Counted from the stretch's first letter, positions 1 through 10,699 are shown. The stretch is 64,000 nucleotides of DNA from Gari tellinella (GCA_922989275.2 OV277858.1:104642794-104706793); one strand, 5' to 3'. Numbers and translations: made by a program. Notes: generated by a model not told the origin, from the letters alone.

Positions 1-59
1 AAATAATCACTGTACTTGGGATCAGACAGTGAAGGGGTTATAGAATAGTCTATTTTGAT

Positions 60-240
60 ATTTAGGTTTAACTTGAATATACGTATTTTGAAAAGTACAA
101 ACAGTGCAGACTCGGATCGATGGGCTACATTAGGAACCCTACGACTAGGATCTGCACTGTTTGCATAGTACAATGACAAGCTTAACAAGTACACTATTTG
201 TTAACGACGATTATACTTGTCGCTAGAATCGAATGTGCTT
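60..240. repeat. Palindromic element, family F13
   Basis: AAACAGTGCAGACT and its inverse CTGCACTGTTTGC flank a degraded centre with ACCCTACGACTAGG. The right side (ACTATTTGTTAACGACGATT, CTTGTCGCTAG) matches 11210-11265, so both are copies of one family. It carries the AAACAGT/ACTGTTT border of the shared hairpin core. Confidence 0.55.
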
Positions 241-1528
241 CCCTTTTATTGTGTTCCATGTCGCTTTTATGGAAACACGGTAATTAGGTAATTTACTTTA
301 CCCTGTTTATTTGATGTTTCATCCCTTTAAGTGGTTTCATTTCGCTTATGATAAACTTACTTGAACGACTGTTACTCTTGTAAATAAGTTTGTACATATT
401 AAGTGCAGTGCGAAACAATTATTCTTTCTTAAAATAGCGGTCAAACAGGTCAGAGCCAGATCAGACGCAGAGTTACTCGACGTCTAATTTGGACAAACAC
501 CGGTTGCAATTGGCTTACCTGATTTTGTACGTGCGCTTTTGAGAGTGAATCGTATATTCCGCTGTGCGTAACTATGTTGTTACTTTGTTACTACATGTAT
601 AAGTTATATACATATACATGTACATTTAATTGCGCCATCGCTCTAAACTTTTCACCGGTTGTGAGCTTTCGGTGTTTAAAATAGATGGATACCTAAGCAG
701 AGGGGGCTGGCCGTGAATTCCGTTAGGAGTTTTATGCTTTGCTTCGCTTTGTTCTAGACGTCCACTATTTACAAAATTACATTAACGTGATTCACTTGAA
801 AACAGGTGTTCATTCTCCTCATAGTTTATCCGAGGAATCTTTTTTTTTTCCTTTTTTCGTTCTTTTTTTGGATTGATCTCAATCATATGATCTTTTTGTT
901 TGGATTTATACATAAAAACAATAGTTTTGTCACGTGATATGATTTGACCTGTTTAAACAATTTGATTATATATGCTGATGTAACGAGATACAATGTGTAT
1001 AAGTTACCAAATAAACTATGTCTATGTCTATGTTATAGGTAAACAACGAGAATGAAAGCGTGAATGTACTTTACATTTTGGTACGTCCCGTGCTTTAGGG
1101 GTGTTGGCATTGCTGCTGTCCATCTAACTAATATATGTACTTTGAATGCGACAGTCGATGTTAGTCGTGCGGTTGGCCGAGGTAGTATAGTGTCGGGTAT
1201 TTTCCCTAAATGAATTAAGGGTGAGTTCGAATCCCGACAGGGGTTTCTTTTTTTCACAAAAATATAAAGATTTACATTTTTGTGTAGAAGGTTATGTGGA
1301 TCGAAAAGGGGGAAACTTAATATGGGTTTCTCATGCAAGTTTTGAAATATGGTGATACATGTAAGAAGCCACGTTGGATGGCAAGTCGCCACCATGTGTC
1401 GACATACAGGACATCGTTATAGCTAGGGTGCAAAGGAAATAATTAACCGTGTAGACAAATTTTGCATGTTGGAGGAAGAAGATTGCTTGCAAATTCCCCA
1501 AAACCGGTCTGTCCAGGGCAAAAACATA
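241..1528. other. Gene-poor intergenic or intronic stretch with one tRNA-like sequence
   Basis: AT-rich sequence with poly-T (840-870) and a core-hairpin remnant at about 445-500 (CAGAGCCAGATCAGACGC, ACTCGACGTCTAATTTGG). The only other structures seen are the tRNA-like sequence listed separately and a weak exon-like stretch at 519-561 (minus) discussed in the findings. Confidence 0.5.
1169..1243 (+). repeat. tRNA-like SINE head (copy T1)
   Basis: GGTTGGCCGAGGTAGTATAG gives an A-box-like start and GAGTTCGAATCCCGAC a full B box, with about 40 bp between. It faces a second tRNA-like sequence at 1768-1853 on the other strand. No clean cloverleaf was drawn, so this is a tRNA-derived repeat rather than a functional gene. 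Confidence 0.6.
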
Positions 1529-1739
1529 TACAGTAAAACCTCGCTATTACGACCACTAAATTATGTTAATTATTAGGGTGTTTACGATAGGTGACCGCTT
1601 AAAGCAAGGTGACAGTGAAACAGAAAGCTCCTATAGGAGCTTTCTGTTTCACTGTAACCTTGCTTTAATCTGTCACCTGTCTATTATACACTCAATTAGC
1701 CTTCGTTTTAGTGGTCGTAATAGCGAGGTTTTACTGTAA
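1529..1739. mobile_element. Palindromic MITE, family F7
   Basis: Ends TACAGTAAAACCTCGCTATT and its inverse TAGCGAGGTTTTACTGTA, flanked by TA. The centre is a hairpin with stem GACAGTGAAACAGAAAGCTCC. The subterminal word TAAAGCAAGGT is close to the F4 core, so the two families may be related. Confidence 0.85.
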
Positions 1740-1767
1740 TATATATAAACAAAAATCAGTAAAAAAA

Positions 1768-1853
1768 TGGCACTCTCAGGGATTCGAACCTGCACCTTAC
1801 AATAAACATCTAAGCACAGCCTAAAATTGTCAACCCTACCAACTGCGCTATTC
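1768..1853 (-). repeat. tRNA-like SINE head (copy T2)
   Basis: On the minus strand: TAGCGCAGTTGGTAG (A box) and GGTTCGAATCCCTGAG (B box), with a variable middle. It points towards T1. Sequence beyond it (1915-1960) resembles the ends of the paired-tRNA element at 9962-10629 (AGTCCA, GGGGAATCAGCG), which suggests a third, eroded copy of that element type. Confidence 0.65.
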
Positions 1854-2453
1854 TATTTGACGATATCATGTATAGATTATTTAGCGTTAATAAATTTTAA
1901 TTTTGCTGCAGATATTCTAAAGGAACGCTGATTCCCCTCCAAAGTGGACTGCGCTACTTTTTATGGTTCACTGCTCGTTGTTTACTTATAGCTCTGAGCA
2001 TGGTATCCAAACTGTTTAAAACTCTGACTCCGTTTTGGAAATAATGTTTTTTAGAACTGTAGCAGATGACACGTTTTGCATAAGAAAAACTACAAAAGCA
2101 TGCAAAGATTTAAAGTAAAGTCAGTTCAAAGTCACAGAATGTAGGCAACCGAAAGAGTCGCTGTAAAGAAACCTAGATGAATCTACAAACCACAACATAA
2201 GAAACAGTCGTCCAAAACAGAACTTTTATTTCAGGAAAAAAACTACTAGTGTCTTTTTAACAGATACAGCGTAGCTATGATTGAACAATTCCTGACCATA
2301 AACTGCGAGCTGTATGTATATTAAGATACTACAAGGCATCGCAAAAAGAAGTGTTTCTCTTTTCAAAATAGTTTAATTTGTAGACATTTCTGCACTAAAC
2401 TCATATAATTGAAATACTTTCACATGGTCTATATAAATATAAGGTTTCTCTCG

Positions 2454-2703
2454 TACAGTGGAGAATCTGTTATTCTTTCCCAATAAACGCGTTTACGCTA
2501 AAACTATTATTTACAATACAAACAGTTTGGAGCCAGATCAGACGCCGGGTCACCCGGCGTCTGATCAGGCTCCAAACTGTTTGCCACCAAGATAAACATG
2601 AATTATCAGAATTGTCTAAAAGTTGTTCTTTTCTACGTTTTATTGCTTTGCGTTTGCGTACGTTTGCGTTTAAACGGGAAAGAATAACAGATTCTCCACT
2701 GTA
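2454..2703. mobile_element. F1 MITE, young subtype
   Basis: Defines F1: ends TACAGTGGAGAATCTGTTAT and inverse, TA at each border, 250 bp. Inside are AATAAACGCGTTTACGC on one side, GTTTGCGTACGTTTGCG on the other, and the central hairpin CAGACGCCGGGT/ACCCGGCGTCTG bounded by AAACAGTTTGGAGCC. No coding capacity. TA flanks point to a Tc1/mariner-type transposase in trans. Confidence 0.9.
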
Positions 2704-2861
2704 TGAAGCAGCAAATGGTTGCTCTCATTTAAAATAGCAAAATGGTTGTTTTAACAAAGTTTGAAATAACATATCCGAATCTACTGCTTCTTCTATGTTT
2801 TCTTGCATGTACATATATATGTAAATGTCTTTGTTTTCTTTAAACATTGATTGACACACAA

Positions 2862-3190
2862 TGGCTACCATAAGTTTTTCACAGAAAATCCTAGGATTCC
2901 CAAATTTCCGAATTGTTATGCGCGACTTAGGAATTATACCTTTAACCCTTTCGCTGCCAAGCTCTATAACACTAATGTATACAAACATTTTGGATCCTGA
3001 TCAGACGCCGCGTAACGCGGTGTCTGATCAGGATTCAAACTGTTTAACCCATACATAAATAAATGTTTCTTACGTCAAAAACGCATATAATTCTAAATTT
3101 TAAAACTAAAAGCAGACGAAATATTGTACGCAGACGATAATTGGTAGATCTACTTCCGTCATACTGGCAATAGAAGGGTTAACACGCGCT
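2862..3190. mobile_element. F2 element with an F5 left end (composite)
   Basis: F2 ends (TTTAACCCTTTCGCTGCC at 2941, GCAATAGAAGGGTTAAC at 3170) enclose a hairpin GATCCTGATCAGACGCCGCG with inverse, plus TCAAACA-type borders. Immediately left lies GGCTACCATAAGTTTTTC, which is the F5 terminus, so one element inserted into, or was fused with, another. Confidence 0.75.
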
Positions 3191-3378
3191 ATTCGGGTGT
3201 TTTTAAAGCAATATATCACACCATTACAGCCATGGTCTTTATAAAACATACACAAAATAACAGAATAAACCTTATTTTATTAGAACCCGAAGATGTCGGA
3301 AAACCTGGGAAAAGGACAGTCCTGACACACATGTTCTTTAGCTCTGTCAGAGGTTGATGCTGTTTTTATTCTTCACAC

Positions 3379-3434
3379 CTGCGCCGTCCACTGATACTTT
3401 TGAGAGCTCAAGTAAAATAGACCAACGTTTGTGG
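3379..3434 (-). CDS. Exon E30 (candidate): short exon
   Basis: 56 bp, phase 1 to 0; acceptor TTTATTCCAG, donor GTGTGAAG. Peptide TNVGLFYLSSQKYQWTAQ after a codon shared with E29. It was found by searching for a frame-compatible exon in non-repeat sequence, so it is weaker than the others. The joined peptide reads naturally from E29. Confidence 0.42.
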
Positions 3435-3568
3435 CTGGAATAAAGAACAAATACAATACAGTCGAGACTCTATTACTTGTTAAAAGTCAGGATCAGGATA
3501 AAAAGTGTTTGACACTTATTTAAATATTTCTTAACAAAAACATCTCAAGGCACAGTCACACTATCGTA

Positions 3569-3812
3569 TACAGTGGAGAATCTGCTATTCTTTCCCGTTT
3601 AAACGCAAACGTACGCAAACGCAAAGCGCTAAAACGTAGAAAAGAACAACTTTTGATTCTGATTTCATGTTTATCTTGGTGGCAAACAGTTTGGAGCCTG
3701 ATCAGACGCCGGGTTACCCGGCGTTTGATCTGGCTCCAAACTGTTTGCACTGCAAATAATAGTTTTAGCGTAAACGCGTTTATTGGGAAAGAATAACAGA
3801 TTCTCCACTGTA
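3569..3812. mobile_element. F1 MITE, young subtype
   Basis: Both ends are the 20-base F1 terminus followed by ATTCTTTCCC, with TA borders. Orientation is opposite to the 2454 copy (CGTACGCAAACG arm first). The hairpin core is intact. Confidence 0.9.
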
Positions 3813-3845
3813 TCTTGCTAAATACACTGGCGTACGTCGGGTAAG

Positions 3846-4245
3846 TACAGTGAAACACCTCTATACCGGACATGTGTGGGGACAACATAAATGGCCGGGT
3901 TAGAGGGGTTTCCGGTTCAGAGGAGTTCTGGTTTAGAGGGGTTTTTAGTATGGAAGATAGCTGGTCACATAAAGCAGGTTGAAAGTAAAGCAGAATGCGC
4001 CGTAAGGCGCATTCTGTTACACTTTCAACCTACTTTGAGCTATCATTTGCTAGAATATAGAAAATATTTGTGATGATATATATTCATGAATGTATTTTAT
4101 TCACTAAAAAAATAAATCAAAGGTTTAAAAAGGCATATTTATGGTGTAATGGGTTAAAATAAAAAAGGGATGGATATAGGACCAAGGTTTAGTCCGGTTT
4201 AGAGAGAATTCCGGTATTTGGAGGTTCCGGTATAGATGGGTTTTA
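3846..4245. mobile_element. F6 element carrying an F4 module
   Basis: TACAGTGAAACACCTCTATA and ACCGGACATG at the left are mirrored by TTCCGGTATTTGG and GGTTCCGGTATAGA at the right. The middle (3965-4160) is an F4 unit with hairpin GTTGAAAGTAAAGCAGAATG. The same F6-with-F4 arrangement occurs at 45505-45912. Confidence 0.7.
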
Positions 4246-4699
4246 ATTCTTCATTCTCAGTGTTGTTATACTTTCTGGTCCTTTGGAATCATTGATTTCA
4301 GCGCATTTACAGTTGAAAGTTGAATTCCGTTTAAGCTGGTGCTAGGGGGCGTGAGCACTGTTGCATATTTCAGTATTGCTCATGAACAGACTCAATTAAA
4401 CCGAGTCTGCAATTTTCAGTATTTGCTTTGTTTTCTGTGTTTTCAAAGGATCTCCCCTTATTCAGATTTATTTAATGTAATCAATACGTTTTGTATCAGT
4501 TAACAGCGCGTTGGTACATGTATACGATATAAGTTATAGGTTATAGTTATAGGCTGGAAAAGGGTGCATGACCTTTATTACGGACTTCTACCATAACTAC
4601 TCATAAAGATAGAAACCATAGTTATAGGTTTGTGTATGCAAACGATTCACAGAATTTGGGATAAATTTCGTATACGTCGGTGCTCGTTCTGCAAATCGT

Positions 4700-4792
4700 T
4701 GTAGTGTGACTACGTCATAAGATTTAAATCTGAGAAATATAGGCAGACGATAATTGACTAAAATTGATGATGTCATGGCAGTGAAGGGTTTA
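4700..4792. mobile_element. F2 right-half remnant
   Basis: GCAGACGATAATTGACTAAA followed by TGATGTCATGGCAGTGAAGG and GTTTAA is the right arm of F2; the hairpin core and left arm are missing. Confidence 0.6.
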
Positions 4793-5017
4793 ATTTGAAG
4801 ACAAGGGAAAGTGTTATATATCTACATGGGATACGGCGTCTTTTATTCCCGTTTTCTGAATTCATACGCAAATACAGTGCAATCAAGTGTAGAAAATAAC
4901 ATTATTTATTTTCAAATTTCTAATCATGACTTGTATCGGAAAGGCAAACTTCAAACTGCAATGGAAATAACTTTTCTTTTTTATCATAAATGCATTTATT
5001 AGGAAAGAAAAATAAGA

Positions 5018-5067
5018 TCTTCTCCACTGAATGACGTCACTAATGACGTCAGAATAACGTGTTCGTT
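5018..5067. repeat. Short palindrome with two CRE-type sites
   Basis: TGACGTCACTAATGACGTCA sits between F1-like ends (TCTCCACTGAA and AGAATAACG). The same arrangement recurs at 25467, 49297 and 57770. TGACGTCA is the full CREB/ATF palindrome; function here is not shown. Confidence 0.65.
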
Positions 5068-5111
5068 ACTGTATTGAGTTGACAAAATGATGTACCAACC
5101 TCCCCAGTTAC

Positions 5112-5329
5112 CCATTCTGTAAGTAGAATGCGGGAATGATTGCTCCAGCTCAACTGTGTCAACTTCTGGGACATCAATCGCAGACGTCAAAGTAGCGAGA
5201 TTCAGATCTCCACTATCTCTCCCATTAAACGTGACTCCAGAATCCGCTGATACCACCACAGTCGCCAGGTCAGGGGCGTAGCCGTATATTTCCCCAGTTG
5301 AAGGGTCGAAGCCTATCAAACCTCCCAGA
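5112..5329 (-). CDS. Exon E29: Gly/Asp-rich segment
   Basis: 218 bp, phase 2 to 1. The acceptor CATTGGCAG was chosen because it alone keeps phase with E28; donor GTAACTGG. Peptide SLGGLIGFDPSTGEIYGYAP, then DLATVVVSADSGVTFNGRDS and a tail ending STYRMG. The G-F-D-P-x-T-G-x-I-Y-G and S-A-D-S-G-V-T-F elements resemble a repeat blade of a propeller-type protein; the fold is not established. The open frame runs beyond both borders. Confidence 0.7.
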
Positions 5330-5445
5330 CTGCCAATGACTATCGAAAGGGTAAAAACAATGTAAAACATTGTGAATTGTAAACACATTGGAGCCTTATA
5401 AGATACGAGTTGTTTCATCGTCTGTTCAGGTTCCACACTGACGGT

Positions 5446-5697
5446 AACGTAAAATGGAGAAGACTTTATTCTTTCCCAATAAATGTTTTTACGCTACATC
5501 TACTTTGTCCATTGAAAACAATTTGGAGCCTGGTCAGACACCGGGTAACCCGGTGCCTGACCAGGCTCTAAACTGTTTGCCACTCAGATTAAAATGAATG
5601 GTCAGAATTGTCAAAAAGTTGTCCAAATACTTCATTTTAGTGCATTGTGGTTCGCACGTGCTTAAACGGGAAAGAATAACATTTTCCCCACCGCACA
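5446..5697. mobile_element. F1 MITE, older copy
   Basis: AATGGAGAAGACTTTATTCT to AACATTTTCCCCACCGCAC; hairpin core CAGACACCGGGT/ACCCGGTGCCTG shows compensatory changes on both arms (A-C-A-C-C / G-G-T-G-C). Its left end lies about 115 bp upstream of E29. Confidence 0.75.
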
Positions 5698-5999
5698 TGA
5701 TTGAGACAACACACGTGCATTAATGGAGAATGGAATATGTCTTTTCTGGTGTTTAAAAAGTTTAAAGGCGTTGGAAGGCGTTTAAATGATGATGGGAAAA
5801 AGAGACAAGTAGACTCAGTGAAATGCGTTTGCTCTAAAAGGAACTGTGCCTGTTGCAATTTGCTTGAAACTTTGTATAAAATAACCAGTCTATATTTAAC
5901 GAAAACATTTTATGCGTTGCGTTAATGTTTTGTAACGTTTTGTTTCATTTAAACGGGACATAAAAATCGTCCTTCCCATTGTTACTATAAATACAATTA

Positions 6000-6316
6000 A
6001 ACTCAAACTAGTAATCTAGATAAGAGAGAAATATTCTGAACATGTTCAACTTTTCTCACTCATGTCTGCATCAAATCCTACTGCGTTACTACTCCTTTGA
6101 TTCGTCTTAAAGATACCATTTTAAAGATTTTGTTTTTTTTTAAATATTCTGCACTTATCTGGAGCCAAGGAGACATACTAAGACGAATAATTAATTGTAT
6201 TAAAGAAAAGAGGCAACTCCTAAAGAAGCTTTCTTATTTACTTCCACATTTCTTTAAGAAGTCACCTGCCTTGAAACTACATCAATTAGCGGTCGTTATA
6301 AAGAGATTTTACTGTA
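6000..6316. mobile_element. F7 right end with F14 remnant
   Basis: Right end GCGGTCGTTATAAAGAGATT, TTACTGTA matches the F7 terminus. The interior has TCTCACTCATG, CCTACTGCGTTACTACTCC and ATCTGGAGCC, words shared with F14 copies at 24340, 27690 and 32715. Confidence 0.55.
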
Positions 6317-6511
6317 CAGTCGAACTTCGATATCTCGAACTTGCTTAATTCGAACTATCCGATAGTTTGACTCATGAACTGCTTTATTTCATGCTCGGTT
6401 AAGTCGAACATACCAATATTTCAAAGTTAAAACGTGGCTTAGCCAAGTTTTAACTTTGAAATACGGGTATGTTCGATTTAACCGATTTCGAGATATCGAA
6501 GTTCGACTGTA
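6315..6511. mobile_element. F8 palindromic MITE
   Basis: TACAGTCGAACTTCGATATC at the left is inverted at the right (GATATCGAAGTTCGACTGTA). The interior hairpin is TCAAAGTTAAAACGTGGC / GCCAAGTTTTAACTTTGA. TA borders. It shares a TA dinucleotide with the preceding F7 end, so two elements abut. Confidence 0.85.
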
Positions 6512-6612
6512 TTTTAATGAGCATATACTGACGTGTCCAAGTGGTTCCATCATCTCCACTTGTTGAACAAACGCCCCCATAAACACTGCAATAAAGCAAG
6601 AAATGTCAAAGA

Positions 6613-6672
6613 ACAGTCGAAACTTTATAATTCGATCACGCGTTATTTCGAACATACCTATATTTCCAAGCT
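6613..6672. mobile_element. F8 end fragment
   Basis: ACAGTCGAAACTTTATAATT, CGAACATACC and TATTTCCAAG match one F8 arm only. Confidence 0.55.
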
Positions 6673-6732
6673 GCAATTCTTTGCTATAGTCAACGCTTAA
6701 CAGTTATAAAACGGATTGGATTTAATTGTAAA

Positions 6733-8090
6733 TTGGAACGTTTCGTTGGGAGTACCGTATACCGCCAAGTGATTGGTATCCCTATGGATACAAACTGCGC
6801 GCCCCTTGTCGCAGACCTATTTTTGTACTGTTATGAGAGGGACTTTATGCTAAGTCTAAAACCTGATACACAGGCAGATATGATCGAAGCCTTTAACAAT
6901 ACATCGCGCTATCTAGATGATATTTGTAATATAGACAACCCATTTTGTTTTATATTACAACCCATTTTTTGATACGCTGTTTCCTTTTATTTACCCAAAA
7001 GAACTACATCTTAATAAAACAAACGAGTCAAATTTGGCGGCACCATTTCTAGATAGATTTGGATCTTTTAATAAATAACGGAATTGTTTCTTCTACGATT
7101 TACGATAAACGAGATGATTTTGATTTTAGTATTGTAAATTATCCTCATCTTGATGGCGATGTTCTCCGTTCTACATCTTACGGGGTTTATATTTCACAAC
7201 TTATTCGTTTTGCTAGAGCCTGTACCTCTGTTGAGGACTTCAACATTCGTAAAAATAAACAATTACTGAAAAGCTTCTCAAACAGGGGTACAACTTTCAT
7301 AAACTTCGTAAAACATTTTCTAAATTCTTTTATAGAAATCTTTCTCTCATTAACAAGTATAAATCTAACTTAAGGTGTTTTCTGCGGCAAGGTTATTTCA
7401 CATCCGGAGTTTTATGGTGATGTAATTTACAGACTTCATAAGATTTTTGGACATATGCATTTTCAAAACCTGTTTGTGAAACGTATTAGATATTTCCTCA
7501 AAAAAGATTATGATCCAACTATATTGCTGCGCACTTCACGTTTGGTTATCGATCAATCTACAATTGAAAACTATGCTCTACTCTTTGGTTGTGCGACGAC
7601 AGACAGGGCTTAGCACTACATGATGATGTATCTCTAAAGCCGTCCTTAACCGGGAGAGTTATGTCGGATTTTCGTTCTTTGTTTTTTCTCTCTGTCGTAC
7701 CCTGAACCCATCCATATCTTAAAGTTACTCGTGACTACGGACTAGTCGCTTGAGTACAATTTGACCGTTGCCATAGTGGGTTATTTTTAGCACGGACTGG
7801 AATGTTTAATTCTTTCTCGTGTTACTAATAATCTTCTTGTCATAGACTTTATGTTTGATGTTTTACATGTATTTACTTACGGTGTTGGCGGTCTTTTTCG
7901 TTGTAAGGTTGTGGAACAGGGTTTATATTTTATGTACACTGTTCGTCTTTATAGGCGAATAAAGGAGATAAGAGTGAGATTGGGCGCCCCATAACCGAGG
8001 TTTAACCCCCAGTGGTTGTTAATAACTAATTTATAATTAATTATTAATTGCTACTGACCGTACCAAGGTGGGCTCCTATATACACTTTGC
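6733..8090 (+). pseudogene. Decayed reverse-transcriptase retroelement
   Basis: Broken frames read GIPMDTNCAPLVADLFLY (RT palm fingers), FNNTSRYLDDICNIDN, which holds the catalytic Y-x-D-D-like motif as YLDD, then IYDKRDDFDFSIVNYPHL and YGVYISQLIRFARACTSVED. Further downstream in another frame come HPEFYGDVIYRLHKIFGH and a Cys-containing ALLFGCATTD segment. The left end is missing, and at least two frameshifts (about 6965 and 7040) and stops break it. This RT group occurs in invertebrate retroelements, possibly Penelope-like; the class is uncertain. Confidence 0.78.
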
Positions 8091-8663
8091 TTATGTTTGT
8101 CTTGCGTGTTGTTTTCTATTTAGTGAGTAGATGAAGGAATGGCATTGCGCGCGTGTGTGTGTGTATGTGTGTATGTGTGCGTGTTTGTTATGGTATGCCT
8201 GTGTGTGTTCTGCTTTAGAGGTGGGTGTATTGTTTGTGTTGCGTTTCCTGCTTGAGTCTTTCGTATTTATTTGAACGAATTTAGGCAAAGGATACACATA
8301 TATTGTGTAGTATAATTATGAGTCTGTGTCGTCGAGAGTTCAGGTGTAAAGATGCATTTCAATTGGATAGTTGGTTAATATGTGTCGATAGTTGAAAAAT
8401 GCATATCTATCAGGTAGTGGATTATTAGTGTCGAATGTTACGGCGAAAAGATGCACATCTATTGGGTAGTTGGTTAATCGGTGTTAAGAGTTACGGCGTA
8501 AAGATGCATATCTATTCGTATGTTGGTTAATTGGTGTCGAGACTCAAGGCGTAAATATGCATATATATTGAGCAATGGAATAACCGGTGAAACGCAGAGC
8601 TTACTATACCTTGACGTATCTTTATCATTTGTCATTCTGCAATACTTTGCTATAATCAACCCT

Positions 8664-8870
8664 TAACCCCTTTACTTCCGTGACGTCATCAATTTAAAAA
8701 ATTGTCGTCTGTTTTTATTTCTTAAATTTTAATTTTTGCTATTTTGACTGAAGTAAAATTTGTTTGAGTGTCAAAAAGTTTGGCGTTTGGCGTTAAGCGG
8801 CGTCTGATCAGGATCCAAACTGTTTGCAAAAACTGTTGTGCTCGTGGTAAGGCAGTGAAGCGCTTAATCA
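8664..8870. mobile_element. F2 element, half hairpin
   Basis: Left end AACCCCTTTACTTCCGTGAC, right end GGTAAGGCAGTGAAGCGC. Only one arm of the core (GCGGCGTCTGATCAGGATCC) is left; the other is deleted to GTTTGGCGTTTGGCG. Confidence 0.7.
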
Positions 8871-9029
8871 GATTTAATTCAAAAATTGAACGTTACTTTG
8901 GAAGATTCAGGGGCGAAAGATAGAAGGAGTAAATAAACACATCTATTGGGTAGTTTATGAAACTGTAACGAGGGTTAATATGTGTCGAGTGTTACGGCGT
9001 CAAGATGTATATCTATAGGGTAGCTGGTG

Positions 9030-9279
9030 TACAGTGGAGAATCTGTTATTCTTTCCCAATAAACGCGTTTACGCTAAAACTATTATTTACAATACAAACA
9101 GTTTGGAGCCAGATCAGACGCCGGGTAACCCGGCGTCTGATCAGGCTCCAAACTGTTTGCCACCAAGATAAACATGAATTATCAGAATTGTCTAAAAGTT
9201 GTTCTTTTTTACGTTTTATTGCTTTGCGTTTGCGTACGTTTGCGTTTAAACGGGAAAGAATAACAGATTCTCCACTGTA
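9030..9279. mobile_element. F1 MITE, young subtype, inside a tandem array
   Basis: 250 bp with the 20-base F1 terminus at both ends. It splits one unit of the 52-bp array (TAGCTGGTG / CCTGTATCGAGAGG), which dates it after the array. Confidence 0.9.
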
Positions 9280-10099
9280 CCTGTATCGAGAGGTACGGTG
9301 CAAAGATGTATATTTATTGAGTAGTTGGTTAATCTGTATCGAGAGTTAATGCGTAAAGATGCACATCTATTGGGTAGTTGGTTAATATGTGCCGAGAGGT
9401 ATAAAACATAAAAATGCATATTGGGTAGTTGGTTAATCCATGTCGAGAGTTAAGCGTAAAGATGTATATTTATTGAGTAGTTGGTTAATATGTGCCGATA
9501 GGTATAACATAAAACTGCATATTGGGTAGTTGGTTAATCCATGTCGAGAGTTAAAGCGTAAAAATGAATATATATATTGGGTAGTTGGTTATATGTTATC
9601 GATATCGAGAGTTAAGGCGTAAAGATGCACATCTATTGGGTAGTTGGTTAATATGTGACGAGAGGTATAACATAAAAATGCATATTGGGTAGTTGGTTAA
9701 TCCGTGTCGACAGTTAAAGCGTAAAAATGAATATATATATTGGGTAGTTGGTAACATGTTATTGATGTCGAGAGTTAAGGCGTAAAGATGCAAATTTATT
9801 GGGTAGTTGGTTTATACGGTGTCGATAATTACGGCGCAAATATGCATATCTATTTGGTAGTTTGTTACATGTGATCGCTGTCGAGAGTTATGATGTAAAT
9901 ATGCATACATGTATCTATTGGGTAATGGGTTAATCGGTGTAAGGCAGAGGCTTACTATAAAAGTCAAACAACTAGGTTAGACGTGTCACGGGGTCGCCGA
10001 GTCCATTTATAAGGGAGATCAGCATTTCGGATATCCTCGTGGCAATTTTTAAATGAAAGGTTTTAGTGATTTGTACAAACAATAACGAATTAGTTATCG

Positions 10100-10190
10100 G
10101 AAACATAGCGCAGTGGATAAGACATATGACTAAAAGGAAGCATGATTGAGAAACATTTTATCAAGCGCGGGTTCGAGTCTTGCATCAACC
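10100..10190 (+). repeat. tRNA-like sequence T3
   Basis: ACATAGCGCAGTGGATAAG (A box) and GCGGGTTCGAGTCTTGC (B box), about 90 bp. The middle is too long for a normal tRNA unless it holds an intron or long variable arm. Confidence 0.65.
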
Positions 10191-10397
10191 TAAAATATTT
10201 TTTGGCTAAAACGATATTAAGGATTCTATAATTACATTGCATTTAAGTAATGCGGAAAGCTCCCTGAAGAAAACAATTAAAATTTCAAACTAATGCACCC
10301 CTTCCCCAACATTGAAGAACATGTGCATAAATAGTCAGTATAATACAGTATGGAATAATATAATGTTTTACTATTCATTCTAGATTAAAAAAAATTG

Positions 10398-10487
10398 AGG
10401 TTGATGCGGGATTCGAACCCACGCTGAACAAAAATACTATTATCACAATGCACTATGCGTACCTACACTTTACCTACTACGCTAAAG
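10398..10487 (-). repeat. tRNA-like sequence T4
   Basis: Minus strand: TAGCGTAGTAGGTAAAG (A box), GCGGGTTCGAATCCCGCATC (B box), then AACCT. It is the inverted partner of T3 and diverges in the middle. Confidence 0.65.
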
Positions 10488-10635
10488 TCCTGACAACAAT
10501 ACCGCCTTCATTTGTATCTAATATACTAAACTCGTCTGTTTAAAAATGGTCCGAGAACATGCGGAATCCTGTTATCCCTTAAAAATGGACTCGGCTGACC
10601 TTTGACACGTCAGACCTAGTTGTTTGACTATATAC

Positions 10636-10699
10636 CTTGATGTATCTTTATCACAAACATACACTCGGTTGTTGGCATCAGCAAGGAATCTTCGATCAG
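10636..10699 (-). CDS. Exon E28: short exon after the discoidin domain
   Basis: 64 bp, phase 1 to 2; acceptor TTTTTTACAG, donor GTATATAG. Peptide DRRFLADANNRVYVCDKDT. It lies 7 bp from the end of a TIR element with two tRNA-like sequences (9962-10629), so that insertion sits inside the downstream intron next to the donor. Confidence 0.62.

Larger units (their letters stand above)
8330..9955. repeat. About 52-bp tandem array interrupted by MITEs
   Basis: The unit is GTAAAGATGCATATCTATTG then GGTAGTTGGTTAAT and GTGTCGAGAGTTA. Runs are at 8330-8600 and 8930-9955 with diverged units. An F2 copy (about 8664-8870) and a young F1 MITE (9030-9279) interrupt the array. Reading frames across it (for example MHLYALTLD) are by-products. 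Confidence 0.85.
9962..10629. mobile_element. TIR element with two opposed tRNA-like sequences
   Basis: AGTCAAACAACTAGGTTAGA, CGTGTCA at the left is inverted at the right (TGACACGTCAGACCTAGTTG, TTTGACT). The next layer GCCGAGTCCATTTATAAGGG is also mirrored at 10590. Inside are T3 (plus) and T4 (minus). It lies within the downstream intron 6 bp from exon E28. Confidence 0.82.

Noticed and set aside
1169..1243. Functional tRNA gene
   Set aside because: A and B boxes are present, but the arms do not form a convincing cloverleaf and the copy is paired with an inverted tRNA-like sequence, so a tRNA-derived repeat is more likely.
2520..2585. CRISPR-like repeat array
   Set aside because: The AAACAG...GACGCC hairpins are dispersed single copies inside MITEs with no regular spacers, and the genome is eukaryotic.
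2520..2585. Rho-independent terminators at the GC-rich hairpins
   Set aside because: There is no bacterial context; the hairpins are transposon cores.
4811..5002. 63-aa plus-strand ORF
   Set aside because: It overlaps an F2/F1 border region, has no domain and is opposite to the gene.
9046..9303. ORFs of 85-114 aa over 9005-9349
   Set aside because: They are an F1 MITE inside a tandem array; no conserved domain.
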